Origin: a virus
DNA length: 64,000 nt
Virus record (IMG/VR): IMGVR_UViG_3300035698_018653
Location: 62,001-126,000 of that record
Direction: 5' to 3' (one strand)
The first letter of the stretch is position 1. The number at the start of each line of letters is the position of its first letter. The position numbers were made by a program, and so were the translations under genes. Below the pieces are notes generated by a model. It had not been told where the DNA came from, did no database searches, and saw nothing but the letters and a program-made list of their open reading frames with translations. Below are positions 33,227-44,140 of this stretch, piece by piece.

Positions 33227-35914
33227 ATGGCTCTTGAAACAGATCGCATTATAACAAGAATTATTGCTGACGCTAAAGGATATACTGCCGGTATAAATAA
33301 GGCAGTACGTGGAACTAAAAAGCTCGATAAAGATGTTAATAAGTTAAATGAATCTTTATTGAAGTTTGCGAAGATATCTGGACTTGCTGGTGCCGCTATT
33401 GCCGCCGGAGTTGGGGTTGGTGTTGCTATGTTTGCAAAGTTTGAAAGAAGTATGACAAATGTAGGAGCTGTACTTGGTCAGTCTTTTAGTCAGATGACAG
33501 AGCTTGCCGGGAAAGCGAGAGACTTAGGAAAAGCAACTGAGTTTACCGCAACTGAGGCTGGAGATGCTATGTACTTCTTAGCTTCTGCTGGTTTTGCAGT
33601 AAACGATATTATGGATTCTGTTGATGCCACCCTTAAACTTGCTTCTGCAACTCAGTTTGATCTTGCCGAAACTACCAGAATAGTTGTTTCTAATATTAAT
33701 GCTTTCGGTCTCGAAGCTTCCGATGCCGATAAAATAGCAAATGTATTTGCAGCTACTATCGCTGGCTCACAAGCAACTATGGAAAAGCTAGGAATAGCAA
33801 TGGGATTTTTAGCGCCTGTTGCAAATCAGCTGGGGATTTCTATAGAACAAACATCAGCTATGCTTGGAATACTTTTTAATAACGGCATAAGAGCGAGTAC
33901 TGCTGGAACTCAGTTAAGGGCTGCTATGTCTAAGCTCCTTAAGCCTTCAAAAGAAGCGGTAGGAGTATTTAAGGATATGGGATTAACTATTGCAGAAATG
34001 AATCCCGAAAATGTTAGCTTTATTGATATTATAGGTAAGCTTGAAAAAGCTAATTTATCTGCTTCTCAGGCCGTTAAGATTTTTGGATTAAGAGCACAAA
34101 CAGCTATGACGATTCTTGCTAGAACAGGGCAAAGTGCCGTAGAGAACTTTACAAATAAAATAACCGGAACAAATAAAGCAGCGGAGGCAATGGGTATTCA
34201 GTTAGATAGTTTGAAAGGAAGTTTCAATATTTTAAAGTCTGCTATTACTGAAGTATTTATTGCTATAGGAGAAGCAGTTGCACCTGCCTTTAGAAAGTTA
34301 ATAGCTTTACTCACTGGATTGATGACAAAATTTAATGAGCTTCCTATTAATATGAAAAAATCTATTGTAGTTGCAACTGCAATAACGGGAGCAATCTTAG
34401 GGATAACTGCCGTAGTGGCAGGGTTAATTGCAATTATGCCAATATTATTGGCTCATCTAACTGCATTTAATATTATGATGGGTGGAATTCCAATAATTAT
34501 AGGTGCTGTAGTGGCAGGAATATTAGCATTAAGTGGAGTGTTCAAAAAGAAAACTAAAGCAATGCAAGATGACACAAAAGCAACAGAAGAGAACGTAAGA
34601 ATAAACGAAAGAGATACCGTAAATTTAATAAGATTAGCCGATAGTTATGATACACTTTCAAAAAAAGTAAATAAAACTGTTGATGAAAAATTAGAATTAA
34701 AAAGAGTAACTCAAGAACTCGCTAAAGAATATCCCGCCTTAGTGGATGAAATAAATGATGAAGGTGAAGCAAATAATTTATTGCTTCCTGATTTAAAAGA
34801 GATTGTTAAATTAAAAAAAGAACAACTTGAAATACAAAGGGAATTAACAAGAGATGAAGATAAGGAAGCCCTAGCTAGTCTAAGAAATAGGATAAAAACA
34901 ACAGAGCAGGCTATAGATGGCTTTAATAAATCAAGAAAAGCAAAACAAACTGAAATGCAAGAAGCAAAGAAAGGAAACGATATTCTTTCTCAAGCTCTCG
35001 ATGAGTTATCTGGTAAACAAGAGCAAATAGGATTTGAAGTTCAAGCTGAAATATTCTTAAGAGAAAGTCTTATTAAATTAAAAAAAGAAGAGGCAAGACT
35101 TGCTGATATAATTGCCGGTAAAGAGCCCAAGGACGTAAGAAAAAAAACTTTCTTGGATGAAATGGGTGGAGTAAAAAGAGGGAAAGCGTTTCCGATAGAA
35201 TCTGAATTTATAGACATAACAGAAGAGATGGGAAGAAGAACTGGTGTTATAAAAAAGATTCATGAAATTACCAATAAGGAGTTAGAGGCAAATAATGCTG
35301 CAAGAAGAAAAAGAGAAAAAGAAGCTGAAAAAAAGAACCTAAAAGATTTGGAAAATCAGTATAAAAGCACTTACAGTCTTATAGGAAATATAGTTGGTGG
35401 CCCACTTGATGGACTTATAACAGATATGCTTGAAGCAACTAAAGCTGGTGAAGATATATGGAAAAGTTTTATGAATAATCTTAAAGGTCAAATAATAAGT
35501 TTTATTGCAAGCTCTGCTGTTAAAACTTTTATAGGAATTGCCGCCAATGCTTTTACTGGTGGTGGACTTTCTGCTGGAAAAATATTAATGGGCGCTCTTG
35601 GTTTTGCTAAAGGCGGTATAGTTGGTGCGGCCGGCGGAATACCTATGGCCGCTAATGGATTGATCACAAACCGCATGATACCCGCTATAATAGGTGAAGC
35701 TGGTCCAGAGGCGGTTATTCCCCTTGATAGGATTCAACCCCTCTTGACAGAGGCCATGAAGAACGCAAGTAGAAGTACAGACAATAGCAGAAAGGTAGAA
35801 ATACATATAGAGAAAGCAATGGTTGACGATGAGGATTTCTGGGATCAGACATACAGAGAAAAAATAAGTCCTGCTATGAGTAAATTTGATAGACTAACAG
35901 GGGCAGATAAATGA
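33227..35914 (+). CDS. Tail tape measure protein
   Basis: 895 residues. TEFTATEAGDAMYFLASAG, NGIRASTAGTQLRAAMSKL and the hydrophobic helices near 370-430 are those of TP901-1-type tape measures. The C-terminal part has IIGEAGPEAVIPL, also typical. This protein sets tail length and passes through the tube. By the usual relation of tape length to tail length, this predicts a tail of roughly 130 nm, a siphovirus-like size. Confidence 0.92.
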   Translation: MALETDRIITRIIADAKGYTAGINKAVRGTKKLDKDVNKLNESLLKFAKISGLAGAAIAAGVGVGVAMFAKFERSMTNVGAVLGQSFSQMTELAGKARDLGKATEFTATEAGDAMYFLASAGFAVNDIMDSVDATLKLASATQFDLAETTRIVVSNINAFGLEASDADKIANVFAATIAGSQATMEKLGIAMGFLAPVANQLGISIEQTSAMLGILFNNGIRASTAGTQLRAAMSKLLKPSKEAVGVFKDMGLTIAEMNPENVSFIDIIGKLEKANLSASQAVKIFGLRAQTAMTILARTGQSAVENFTNKITGTNKAAEAMGIQLDSLKGSFNILKSAITEVFIAIGEAVAPAFRKLIALLTGLMTKFNELPINMKKSIVVATAITGAILGITAVVAGLIAIMPILLAHLTAFNIMMGGIPIIIGAVVAGILALSGVFKKKTKAMQDDTKATEENVRINERDTVNLIRLADSYDTLSKKVNKTVDEKLELKRVTQELAKEYPALVDEINDEGEANNLLLPDLKEIVKLKKEQLEIQRELTRDEDKEALASLRNRIKTTEQAIDGFNKSRKAKQTEMQEAKKGNDILSQALDELSGKQEQIGFEVQAEIFLRESLIKLKKEEARLADIIAGKEPKDVRKKTFLDEMGGVKRGKAFPIESEFIDITEEMGRRTGVIKKIHEITNKELEANNAARRKREKEAEKKNLKDLENQYKSTYSLIGNIVGGPLDGLITDMLEATKAGEDIWKSFMNNLKGQIISFIASSAVKTFIGIAANAFTGGGLSAGKILMGALGFAKGGIVGAAGGIPMAANGLITNRMIPAIIGEAGPEAVIPLDRIQPLLTEAMKNASRSTDNSRKVEIHIEKAMVDDEDFWDQTYREKISPAMSKFDRLTGADK

Positions 35915-36414
35915 ACATAGAAAAAGTAATGAGAAGTGGGGTTTTATTCTTTACTAAAAATAACCGTTCATTTTTCGCATGGATTATTCGACGTATAGAG
36001 GGTTCCAGTTGCAACCACGTTGCAGGTGTATGTTACCATAAGAGGCAATGGGTAGCTGTAGAGATGTTGGCTTTTGGAATTTCCGTTAAGCCCCTTAAAA
36101 CCTGGGTACGCAAAAATAGAAAAAAAATAGTTGAAGTAAAAATACATAAAGATATGAATATGACAAAAGGAAAAGAATTAGATAAATATATTTCAAGCAA
36201 AATAAAAGGTAATATTAAATATGATTATGCTGGGCTTTTTGGATTTTTACATGACAAATTCACTAGAATTAATAATCCCAAAAGATATTTTTGTTCGGAG
36301 TTATGGGCTGAGGGCTTAAAAAAAATTGGCACATTACTAATATCTAAAAAGGAATTAAGAGTTGTTTCTCCTCAAGATTTAAATAAAAAAAATTGCCTTA
36401 TAAATGTTTTATAA
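35911..36414 (+). CDS. Permuted NlpC/P60-like tail peptidase
   Basis: 167 residues. SSCNHVAGVCYH (His) precedes an extended middle, then YFCSELWAEGLKK (Cys) near residue 130. His before Cys is the permuted YiiX-type order of the NlpC/P60 superfamily. As a gene just after the tape measure it probably opens the peptidoglycan during entry. ATGA overlap with the tape measure. Confidence 0.75.
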   Translation: MNIEKVMRSGVLFFTKNNRSFFAWIIRRIEGSSCNHVAGVCYHKRQWVAVEMLAFGISVKPLKTWVRKNRKKIVEVKIHKDMNMTKGKELDKYISSKIKGNIKYDYAGLFGFLHDKFTRINNPKRYFCSELWAEGLKKIGTLLISKKELRVVSPQDLNKKNCLINVL

Positions 36415-36439
36415 GAATATAAAAAAGGAAGTATTATAA

Positions 36440-37510
36440 ATGACAATGAAGGGAAAACATCATTCAGAAGAAACAAAAAGAAAAATGTCTAAAACCAAGA
36501 AAGACAACCCTCCCTTTATGAAAGGGAAACACCATACAGAAGAATCTAATGAAAAAAATAGACAAGCACATTTAGGTAAAAAACTAACAGAAGAGCATAA
36601 AAGAAAAATAGGTAAAGGCTTAGAGGGGCATTCTGTCTCTAAGGAAAGTGCTGAAAAAACATTAAAAACAAGAAGAGAAAGAAACGACAATTGGCATACC
36701 GAAGAAACAAAAGAAAAAATAAGTAATGGTGTTATTGAGTATTTTGCTAATGGCGGAAAATCATCAATGGAAGGTAAATGCCATTCTGAAGAATCTAGAA
36801 AGAAAATGAGTAAATCACATTCGGGTAAAAAAGATTCTCCAGAAACTATTGAAAAAAAGAGAATTGCCTCTACTGGTAGAAAGTGTTCTGAAGAAACAAA
36901 AAAGAAGTTAAGTGTACTAGCCAAAGAAAGGGGTGTTCCTGAAAAATCATTAAACGCACTTATTCAAAGCAGTAAAGACAGAAAAGTAAGAGGGCCACAT
37001 TCAGAAGAAACTAAAAATAAAATAGGAAAAGCAAATGAGGGAAAAGTAAGGAGTGAAGAATTTAAAAAACATTTAAGTAAGGTTCAAAAAGGTAGAAAAC
37101 GATCTAAAGAATGGTGTGAAAATTTATCTAAAAGAGCAATGGGAAATAAATATGCAGAGGGAAAAACTATTGGTTCTGATAATGGAAATTGGAGTGGTGG
37201 TACTTCTTATTTTCCGTATCCAATAACTTTTAATAAGAACTTAAAGCTAGAAATAAAGAAGAGAGATAATTATACCTGCGCTATATGTGGTAAAAGAAGA
37301 ATAGGTAAGCACATTGCTATTCACCATATAGATTATAATAAAAACAATTCTTGTGTTGAAAACCTAATTAGTTTATGTCATAATATAGATAATTGTCATA
37401 ACAAAACAAATAATAAAAACAATAGAGAACATTGGATTGCTTTTTTTGAATCTATAATGTTTGAAAAATATTTTAAAGAAATTAAAAAGAAAAAAATATT
37501 AATACTATAG
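36440..37510 (+). CDS. HNH homing endonuclease with NUMOD3 repeats
   Basis: 356 residues. About ten repeats of the type KGKHHSEETKRKMSK (NUMOD3, DNA-binding) fill residues 1-230. The C-terminal HNH domain has YTCAICGKRRIG, IAIHHIDYNKNN, and NLISLCHNIDNCHN. It is a freestanding selfish gene inserted between two tail genes. It ends in KKKKILIL, the shared tail of this genome. Confidence 0.88.
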   Translation: MTMKGKHHSEETKRKMSKTKKDNPPFMKGKHHTEESNEKNRQAHLGKKLTEEHKRKIGKGLEGHSVSKESAEKTLKTRRERNDNWHTEETKEKISNGVIEYFANGGKSSMEGKCHSEESRKKMSKSHSGKKDSPETIEKKRIASTGRKCSEETKKKLSVLAKERGVPEKSLNALIQSSKDRKVRGPHSEETKNKIGKANEGKVRSEEFKKHLSKVQKGRKRSKEWCENLSKRAMGNKYAEGKTIGSDNGNWSGGTSYFPYPITFNKNLKLEIKKRDNYTCAICGKRRIGKHIAIHHIDYNKNNSCVENLISLCHNIDNCHNKTNNKNNREHWIAFFESIMFEKYFKEIKKKKILIL

Positions 37511-37518
37511 GAATTTAT

Positions 37519-40500
37519 ATGAAAAGTATTCCAAGTCCTCAAACAGAAAAGGAACTTTCCAACACAGTAAATCTGGGATTTGTCGTGACTCTGATATTAA
37601 GAAGAGAAGCAGAAGCGGGATTATGGGAAGGTCTTGAGGCTACCTCTGGCGAAGTTCAGTTTGGCAAGACAACGTATTTTGTAGAGCTTAACCAAACAGA
37701 CATAATTGATATGGGGACATTAAACGAACAGACCGAAAGTGATTTAGCAGTTTTGGTAGCGTCCGATATAAATATAAAGACGGAAGAAGATCATTTATAT
37801 GACGATACTGAACCGAATAAAGAGAAGCCCAGAAAGATATTTCAAAACCTTACGAAAGATACCAGGATCACCGCTATACTGCTTATAAATACACGCAGGA
37901 GCTTCGGTGACTATATTTCTACTATCGAGGGAAAGGTGGATATAGAAAGAATACAGAGAGACGCAAAAACCAGAGAGGTGTCTTTTTCTATTTTTGGATT
38001 TAATGTAATCGCAAATGATATGCCCGCTGAGTATATATCAAATTTAAGAATCAATAATAACAACTCAAATACTCTTGCAAATATTCCAGGAATAAATAAT
38101 ATAGATACAACTAATTGGGTTGATGAAAAAGTATCTAATGTAGCATTTGCTAAAGGCGAAGGAATAATTCCAGACAGCTTAAGAATAGATAATGGTGATC
38201 CCGTTGCGATAACTGCTGACGCAACTAATATTAAATTGTTTGATCAATTCTTTCAGCAGTTTATCGAAGTCGATATACAATTTGCAATACTCCCTACAGA
38301 GGACAAAGAAAATAGTATAATCTTTATAACTAAGCACCCCCATGCCGGTAGGCATTTTGATTCTGATTATCCAGACAGACCAGTTGACCCAGATACAACG
38401 ACCACCGGCGCTGAGATGAGATTTTCAACATGGTTCCAAGATTTAAAGTATAAAGAGTTAGTGGAAAAATGTTTTGACGCACTTGGGCTTGACCTAAATA
38501 ATAGTGTAGTTGATGAAGACGAAATGGTATATCACGGGTCTGTTTTTGAAAACGATAAAGCACCCTTCCCGGTTGTTAGACCACCTAGAGATGGAACACA
38601 ACAAGAGGCAAGTTCATTGGTTATTGATCCTGATTTAGGAATTTCTTATTATGGAATAGGAAATAAAATTTATTCATCCATTAATGACGGCTATGATTAT
38701 ACATTAATAAAAGAATTAACTTATGATGGAGAAAGCTCCAGTGATGCAGGTGAAGGTTTGATAATGGGAGCCACTAATGGTTATGGGAATATTATTAATA
38801 TGTATTTCTATAAAGCGAGTAATAATAAAAAATATCTTGTAGGTATTCAAAGCAGAAGGTTTTATTCTGAGACATATAAGGATTTCGATACAGGCGGTGT
38901 TGTTTTTGTATATAATATAACAGATAATAATTTATTTGAACTCTCTGCCCCAAATGCTTATAAGGGATTTTTTGTAAGTAGAAGAAATGGTCAAAAGTGG
39001 TATGACAACCATTGGGGAACATCGTTTGATAACGGACAACAGCAAAAATTTAAATGTTTTGTAAACTCAACAGAAGGTAAATTTGTATGGTGGGAATATC
39101 CCGTAAATGAAAGTTTAGGGTTTTCCGATATGCTAAAGGATAATAGAGCGAGTTCAGAAAACGTAATGGGTGGTTGGTTTAGAAAATTAGACTTAACATC
39201 CCTTAATTCTAACATAGAATTTTTAGATGAAATTAATGGATATTTAATTCATCCTTCAAGATATTTTCATCCAAATTGGAATAACGGTAAAAACTTTTGT
39301 TATTGTCATTCGTTTGATAAAGATGTAACATCTTATAATAGATTAACTTCTTTAACTGGATTTCAATTCTTACAAGATATTTATTTTGATGATGACGCTC
39401 AAAAAATATATTTATCTTTTGTAGTAAGCGAACATTATAATGCTCAGAGTGGAGTAACAGAAAAACCATTCGCAAAAGATGTTACTTACGGAGAAGTTTA
39501 TGTTTGGGATTATGGAACATCTTCTGGAAATACCGAAAACATAAAGTGTATTTTAAGAATAGATTTTAGTGAAAACCATTATTATGGTTGGCCTGACGGT
39601 ATACCAAACCCTACCGTTCTATCATTACGTGATAATATAAAATTAATAAATAGAGGTTTAATTTTTAATAAAATAAAAGTTATTACATTAGACGATGGAC
39701 AAAAGGGTCTTTTATTTTTTGCTCAAAGATTATATCCAGACTCTTCTCCCGCTATAGTTGATGGGGAAACTACCTGGATACAAGACGGAGAGACAGAAGA
39801 GGTAAAATTAACAAATGGATATATTGGATTTTTACCATTTAAAGAAGATAACGAAGCGTTAAGATCAGAGCATATAGATGGAAGTGGCGAAGGAAATATA
39901 CAGGGTGGAGAAAATGAATTTGGAATTTATAAAAATGTTTATATTGTAGATGGCGCAAATGTAAATAAAATAAATGTAACCGATAATAGAATATTAAAAA
40001 ACTTTATTAAATATATAGAAACAGATCATGCAGATAATCCAGCTTATAAAAATTTAATTGTAAATGAAGATATTGATTTTATGAAAAATAAATTTAGAGA
40101 TATAATTTTTGTAAATGAATATCCATTTTTAAATTCGTTAAGTAGCGATAATGAATACGGCGCAAGAGTTAGCGAAATGAGAATAAGTCAAAAGATGCCT
40201 TCTGCCGAAACTTTATTCAATGAAGAGTTTAGAGATGGAAATATTTTTAGATGGTTAGATATAGAAGAAAACCCCAAGTTAAATTTTTTACTTAAATCTG
40301 AAATACATCACAGGTTTGAAAAAGAAACAAATACAGTTGGACTTTGGAGAATGGCAAATATAGATGGAAATTTTGCTAGTGGAATAAAAAGTGAAATATC
40401 CCCAATGTTTAATTTATATGAGGACGCTGCGCTAAATAGAAATAGTTATTTTGGAATAGGATTAAAAACTGAATTTAATGCTTGGCAGTCATGTTCTGGT

Positions 40501-43101
40501 ATAAATCCTGACGATATTTATGCAAGAATTTTTGAAAATAATTCTATTACCGTTGAAATGTGGTATAATTTTAAAGCACAAGACGCAGTAAGGGAATATA
40601 CATTATTGATGATAGGTGGAAATACATTTACTTCTGATAATGCTGTACGAATTTATATTGATACAAATGATAATAAATTAAGATTATCTGTAACTCATGA
40701 TGATGGTTTTGTTTCGAGCGTAAGATCTTCACAAGCGATAGTGGTAGGAACAGATTATCTTCTTTCTTTTCATTATAGTAATTTTGGCGACATGAGAATA
40801 TTAATAAACGGAGTAGATGTTTCTGAAAATAGAACATATTATCCAACAAAAAATTTAAAATATCAAGATTTATGGAATATTCTTTTAAATTCAAATAATA
40901 GTAGTGCATTGCCTAGCGGAGAAAATATAATAAAAGCAATTTTTTCGGGGCTAAGAATTTCAAATACAAATAAAACAACGTCTGAAATTCTTAATTATTA
41001 TAACTCCGCAACTATTGAAGATAGTTCAGTAAATGAATTAGATTTAACCTATAATTCAACCGCCGCTTTAAATAGATATCCTCAGGGGATATACAAGAGC
41101 GCTTTAATATTTGCAAATAATTATGCTACCATTAATGGTAGTTCAAAATTAAACCCTCAAGATAAAATTTCCGTAATGGGATTCTTTATAAAAAGAACAA
41201 CTGTTGGAATAACAGAAACAATTTGTACGCAGGCAAATGGATTAAGGCCAGGCAACAGGGAATATTATATATTTATTGATGCGGTAAATCAAGTTAGGTT
41301 TATATGTTATAATACTTTAGGTGGAAATGCCACTATAACAAGTGACAGAACAATTACTGCTGACGGGAATTGGCATTTTGTTATGTTTGTATTTGTTCCA
41401 AATAATTTTGTATATTTATATATTGATGGCGTTCTTTCCGGTACTTCAGGGGCATATGTTGATACAAGATATTTTTCTGATTCTGATTTTTATTTAGGTG
41501 CAAGATGGGGCGCTTTTACTTTAATTCAAAATTCTTATATGGATGGATTCTTTATTTTAAAAGATTTAGATACTGCCTGGGATGCAACAGAAGCATTAAA
41601 TATTTATAGAATGGGAGTAAGAAAATATATAGCAGAAGAAAATAATGATTATTATTTTTATGATTCTTTAAATCGTTATGCTCTTACACTTCCTTATCCA
41701 GATTCAGTTGATAAAATAATTACCATTCCTGAAAATACAAATTATATAAGTATAAATTTAAAAATTGGATATGGTATTTCTCATTATACTCCACCTGATT
41801 TACAATATAAAGAAACTGCTTTAGCAATAAGTGCACTTCTTTATGATGGAAACAATAATGAAATAGCAGGGGCAGCAATTAAAAATAATAAAACACATGG
41901 AACTATAGGACACTTATTAAATGGTGAATGGAAATATACAGATAATACTTTTAAAAATGCAAACAGTGGAATAGCGCCAAATCTAATAGGAATATATGGT
42001 CAAAAATTTAATAAGTGGTGTAACGTAACATTAACAATTGATTTAAATAATAAAACATACTCTATTAAAGGTGGTTTATCTTCCGAATTATATAGAAAAC
42101 ATAACCCCTATATAGACAACGAAGGTCAAGATTATGTAAGTGGATTATTTAAATTTGAAAATATTTCTATTCCGGCTGGAAGTATTTTAGATGCGGGGAG
42201 TACAATTAGGCTAAATATAGAGCAACATATTCCAGATATAGCAGCCCCCCCGGTGTATAGTTTACAGTATAGAAATAAAGTTAAAATAGGTGGAATAGAT
42301 ATTGTTGCAATTAAAAATACAAATTTAGACACTTTACCAAATACGGAAGGTGAATGTTCTGAAAGTAATCTTGTTTTAAAAATTGTAGACGATACAAAAA
42401 CTTGGGTTGAAAATCAATGGCAAAATTATTTAGTGGTAATAACTCAAGGAACAGGCATTAAACAAATGCGTAAAATTATCTCTAATACTATTACTGAATT
42501 AATTATAAGTAATGGAAGTGATAGTTTTCAATGGGACACAGCGCTTGATATAACATCTAATTATCAAATAAAGACTTCCGATATAAAAGTTCCTTATACT
42601 ACAATTAAGGGTGGAGAAAGAAAACTTTCTAATTCGCTAGTTGTTAATAACAGACCTGACTTAGAGAACTCTGAATATATAGAAATTGTAGATAGTTACG
42701 GAACAGATGGAACTGGATTTTATATTGAGGTAGCCGGGGTAGCCTGGGGGACAAATGACTTGAAAGGATATGCCGCAGTAGTCTACAAGGGCTTTGGTCT
42801 TGGTAGCTGGAGCACTATCCTTTCAAATACAAGTAATAGAATTTATTTAAATGAAAGTTTAAGTCTTGATGAGACAAGCGAGATATATATAAAAAGAATA
42901 AAAGATAAAACAATTGGAAGTACGGTATCATCTGCAGATGTAGTATTTTGGTATGATGACAGTATACCTTTTACTATCGTAAATGCAAACTTTGAAGGAA
43001 TGAATGTTGGTCAGCTTCTTAATGCATCAGCTATGAATACGATTAAAACGATTAGGTTTTCGCCGAGTCCCAGTGCGTGGGGCAGCGAGGCACACGAATA
43101 A
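37519..43101 (+). CDS. Giant tail protein with LamG domains
   Basis: 1860 residues. The N-terminal 200 residues are strand-rich and probably attach to the tail tip. Two LamG/jelly-roll domains lie at about 990-1160 (ITVEMWYNFK, IYIDTNDNKLRLSV) and 1205-1360 (ISVMGFFIKRT, WHFVMFVFVPNNFVYLYIDG). Near residues 1600-1660 a GTGIKQMRKIISNT module matches the start of the 44141 protein. Most likely the central tail tip or fibre that binds host sugars. No protease or hydrolase motif seen. Confidence 0.75.
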   Translation: MKSIPSPQTEKELSNTVNLGFVVTLILRREAEAGLWEGLEATSGEVQFGKTTYFVELNQTDIIDMGTLNEQTESDLAVLVASDINIKTEEDHLYDDTEPNKEKPRKIFQNLTKDTRITAILLINTRRSFGDYISTIEGKVDIERIQRDAKTREVSFSIFGFNVIANDMPAEYISNLRINNNNSNTLANIPGINNIDTTNWVDEKVSNVAFAKGEGIIPDSLRIDNGDPVAITADATNIKLFDQFFQQFIEVDIQFAILPTEDKENSIIFITKHPHAGRHFDSDYPDRPVDPDTTTTGAEMRFSTWFQDLKYKELVEKCFDALGLDLNNSVVDEDEMVYHGSVFENDKAPFPVVRPPRDGTQQEASSLVIDPDLGISYYGIGNKIYSSINDGYDYTLIKELTYDGESSSDAGEGLIMGATNGYGNIINMYFYKASNNKKYLVGIQSRRFYSETYKDFDTGGVVFVYNITDNNLFELSAPNAYKGFFVSRRNGQKWYDNHWGTSFDNGQQQKFKCFVNSTEGKFVWWEYPVNESLGFSDMLKDNRASSENVMGGWFRKLDLTSLNSNIEFLDEINGYLIHPSRYFHPNWNNGKNFCYCHSFDKDVTSYNRLTSLTGFQFLQDIYFDDDAQKIYLSFVVSEHYNAQSGVTEKPFAKDVTYGEVYVWDYGTSSGNTENIKCILRIDFSENHYYGWPDGIPNPTVLSLRDNIKLINRGLIFNKIKVITLDDGQKGLLFFAQRLYPDSSPAIVDGETTWIQDGETEEVKLTNGYIGFLPFKEDNEALRSEHIDGSGEGNIQGGENEFGIYKNVYIVDGANVNKINVTDNRILKNFIKYIETDHADNPAYKNLIVNEDIDFMKNKFRDIIFVNEYPFLNSLSSDNEYGARVSEMRISQKMPSAETLFNEEFRDGNIFRWLDIEENPKLNFLLKSEIHHRFEKETNTVGLWRMANIDGNFASGIKSEISPMFNLYEDAALNRNSYFGIGLKTEFNAWQSCSGINPDDIYARIFENNSITVEMWYNFKAQDAVREYTLLMIGGNTFTSDNAVRIYIDTNDNKLRLSVTHDDGFVSSVRSSQAIVVGTDYLLSFHYSNFGDMRILINGVDVSENRTYYPTKNLKYQDLWNILLNSNNSSALPSGENIIKAIFSGLRISNTNKTTSEILNYYNSATIEDSSVNELDLTYNSTAALNRYPQGIYKSALIFANNYATINGSSKLNPQDKISVMGFFIKRTTVGITETICTQANGLRPGNREYYIFIDAVNQVRFICYNTLGGNATITSDRTITADGNWHFVMFVFVPNNFVYLYIDGVLSGTSGAYVDTRYFSDSDFYLGARWGAFTLIQNSYMDGFFILKDLDTAWDATEALNIYRMGVRKYIAEENNDYYFYDSLNRYALTLPYPDSVDKIITIPENTNYISINLKIGYGISHYTPPDLQYKETALAISALLYDGNNNEIAGAAIKNNKTHGTIGHLLNGEWKYTDNTFKNANSGIAPNLIGIYGQKFNKWCNVTLTIDLNNKTYSIKGGLSSELYRKHNPYIDNEGQDYVSGLFKFENISIPAGSILDAGSTIRLNIEQHIPDIAAPPVYSLQYRNKVKIGGIDIVAIKNTNLDTLPNTEGECSESNLVLKIVDDTKTWVENQWQNYLVVITQGTGIKQMRKIISNTITELIISNGSDSFQWDTALDITSNYQIKTSDIKVPYTTIKGGERKLSNSLVVNNRPDLENSEYIEIVDSYGTDGTGFYIEVAGVAWGTNDLKGYAAVVYKGFGLGSWSTILSNTSNRIYLNESLSLDETSEIYIKRIKDKTIGSTVSSADVVFWYDDSIPFTIVNANFEGMNVGQLLNASAMNTIKTIRFSPSPSAWGSEAHE

Positions 43102-43511
43102 TGAGTGGAACATACCAAAGAGGTTTAAATCTTAATAGAGACGCACATTCAAAGAATGTACTTTACTCTGCTGATGAAAATACATATCAAGCAATTAAGA
43201 ATTTAAAAACAAGTAAGAATTTAAAAACAAGAACGAATGATTTAGAAAGAATGTCAGTAAGGACAATGGTTGCTAATAGCAACCACCAAATATTATTAAC
43301 AGATGAATATGTAGAATGTAATGGAACATTTATAGTTTATATGCCCGATGTAGCTTTAGTAACTCACCACTATAGAATAACAAATATAGGAACTGGAGTT
43401 ATTACTTTAGATGGGGTTGACGGAACTATAAATGGATATGAAAATGTAGATTTAGATACAAATACTTTATTGATATTAGTTTCTAATGGAACCAATTGGA
43501 GAATATCATGA
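43101..43511 (+). CDS. Tail tip or fibre protein
   Basis: 136 residues from ATG 43101, which overlaps the preceding stop (TAATG); an upstream GTG in frame is less likely. N-terminal NTYQAIKNLKTSKNLKTR helix, then strands ending in GYENVDLDTNTLLILVSNGT, a pattern common at the ends of phage fibres. Confidence 0.65.
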   Translation: MSGTYQRGLNLNRDAHSKNVLYSADENTYQAIKNLKTSKNLKTRTNDLERMSVRTMVANSNHQILLTDEYVECNGTFIVYMPDVALVTHHYRITNIGTGVITLDGVDGTINGYENVDLDTNTLLILVSNGTNWRIS

Positions 43512-44137
43512 GCTGGATAGAAAAAATAAAAATGCTTGGTTTGATTAATAATACTGATTGGAAGGGAATACGTATAGATGCATCAACACATGCAATAAAT
43601 ACTATTGAATATGAGCATCATGAAATTCATGGTGGAAGTAGTTATAGTTGCATTTATAGTCAAGCTGTTTCAGATACAGACGACAGAAGCATAATTGCTT
43701 TCAAAACTCCTGACACTACAAAGTTTCTTCACATAACAATTAGTGCTTCAGCAACAGCAGTAGCGCTAGCAAGTATTATAGAAGCACCTGCTATAGTAGA
43801 TAATACAGGAGCATCTTTAACTGTATATAATAGATATAGGAATTCATCTAATATAAGTACAATTTGGGATACATCTCAAAATCCAGATGTTCAGGGTCAA
43901 GCAATGTATTTTACAGAAATAACTATGGGAAATGTAACTGGTGGAACAACAATTGCTTCTATTCCTTTAGGTGCTGCAACTTCACCTACAAAGTCTATTG
44001 GTGGACTTGCACGAGCACAACAAGAATGGATATTGTTAAGAAATACGCTATATGCTTTTGAAGTAAAAAGTTTAGATAGTTCAGACAATACTCATTGGAT
44101 AGAGGTTGACTATTACGAGCATACGAACAAGGATTAA
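43508..44137 (+). CDS. Tail tip or fibre protein
   Basis: 209 residues from ATG 43508 (ATGA overlap with the preceding stop; GGAG at 43498). Strand-rich; Thr/Ala/Ser-rich centre; NTLYAFEVKSLDSSDNTHWIE at the end resembles a jelly-roll closing strand pair found in phage virion proteins. Function by context. Confidence 0.65.
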   Translation: MSWIEKIKMLGLINNTDWKGIRIDASTHAINTIEYEHHEIHGGSSYSCIYSQAVSDTDDRSIIAFKTPDTTKFLHITISASATAVALASIIEAPAIVDNTGASLTVYNRYRNSSNISTIWDTSQNPDVQGQAMYFTEITMGNVTGGTTIASIPLGAATSPTKSIGGLARAQQEWILLRNTLYAFEVKSLDSSDNTHWIEVDYYEHTNKD

Positions 44138-44140
44138 ATT

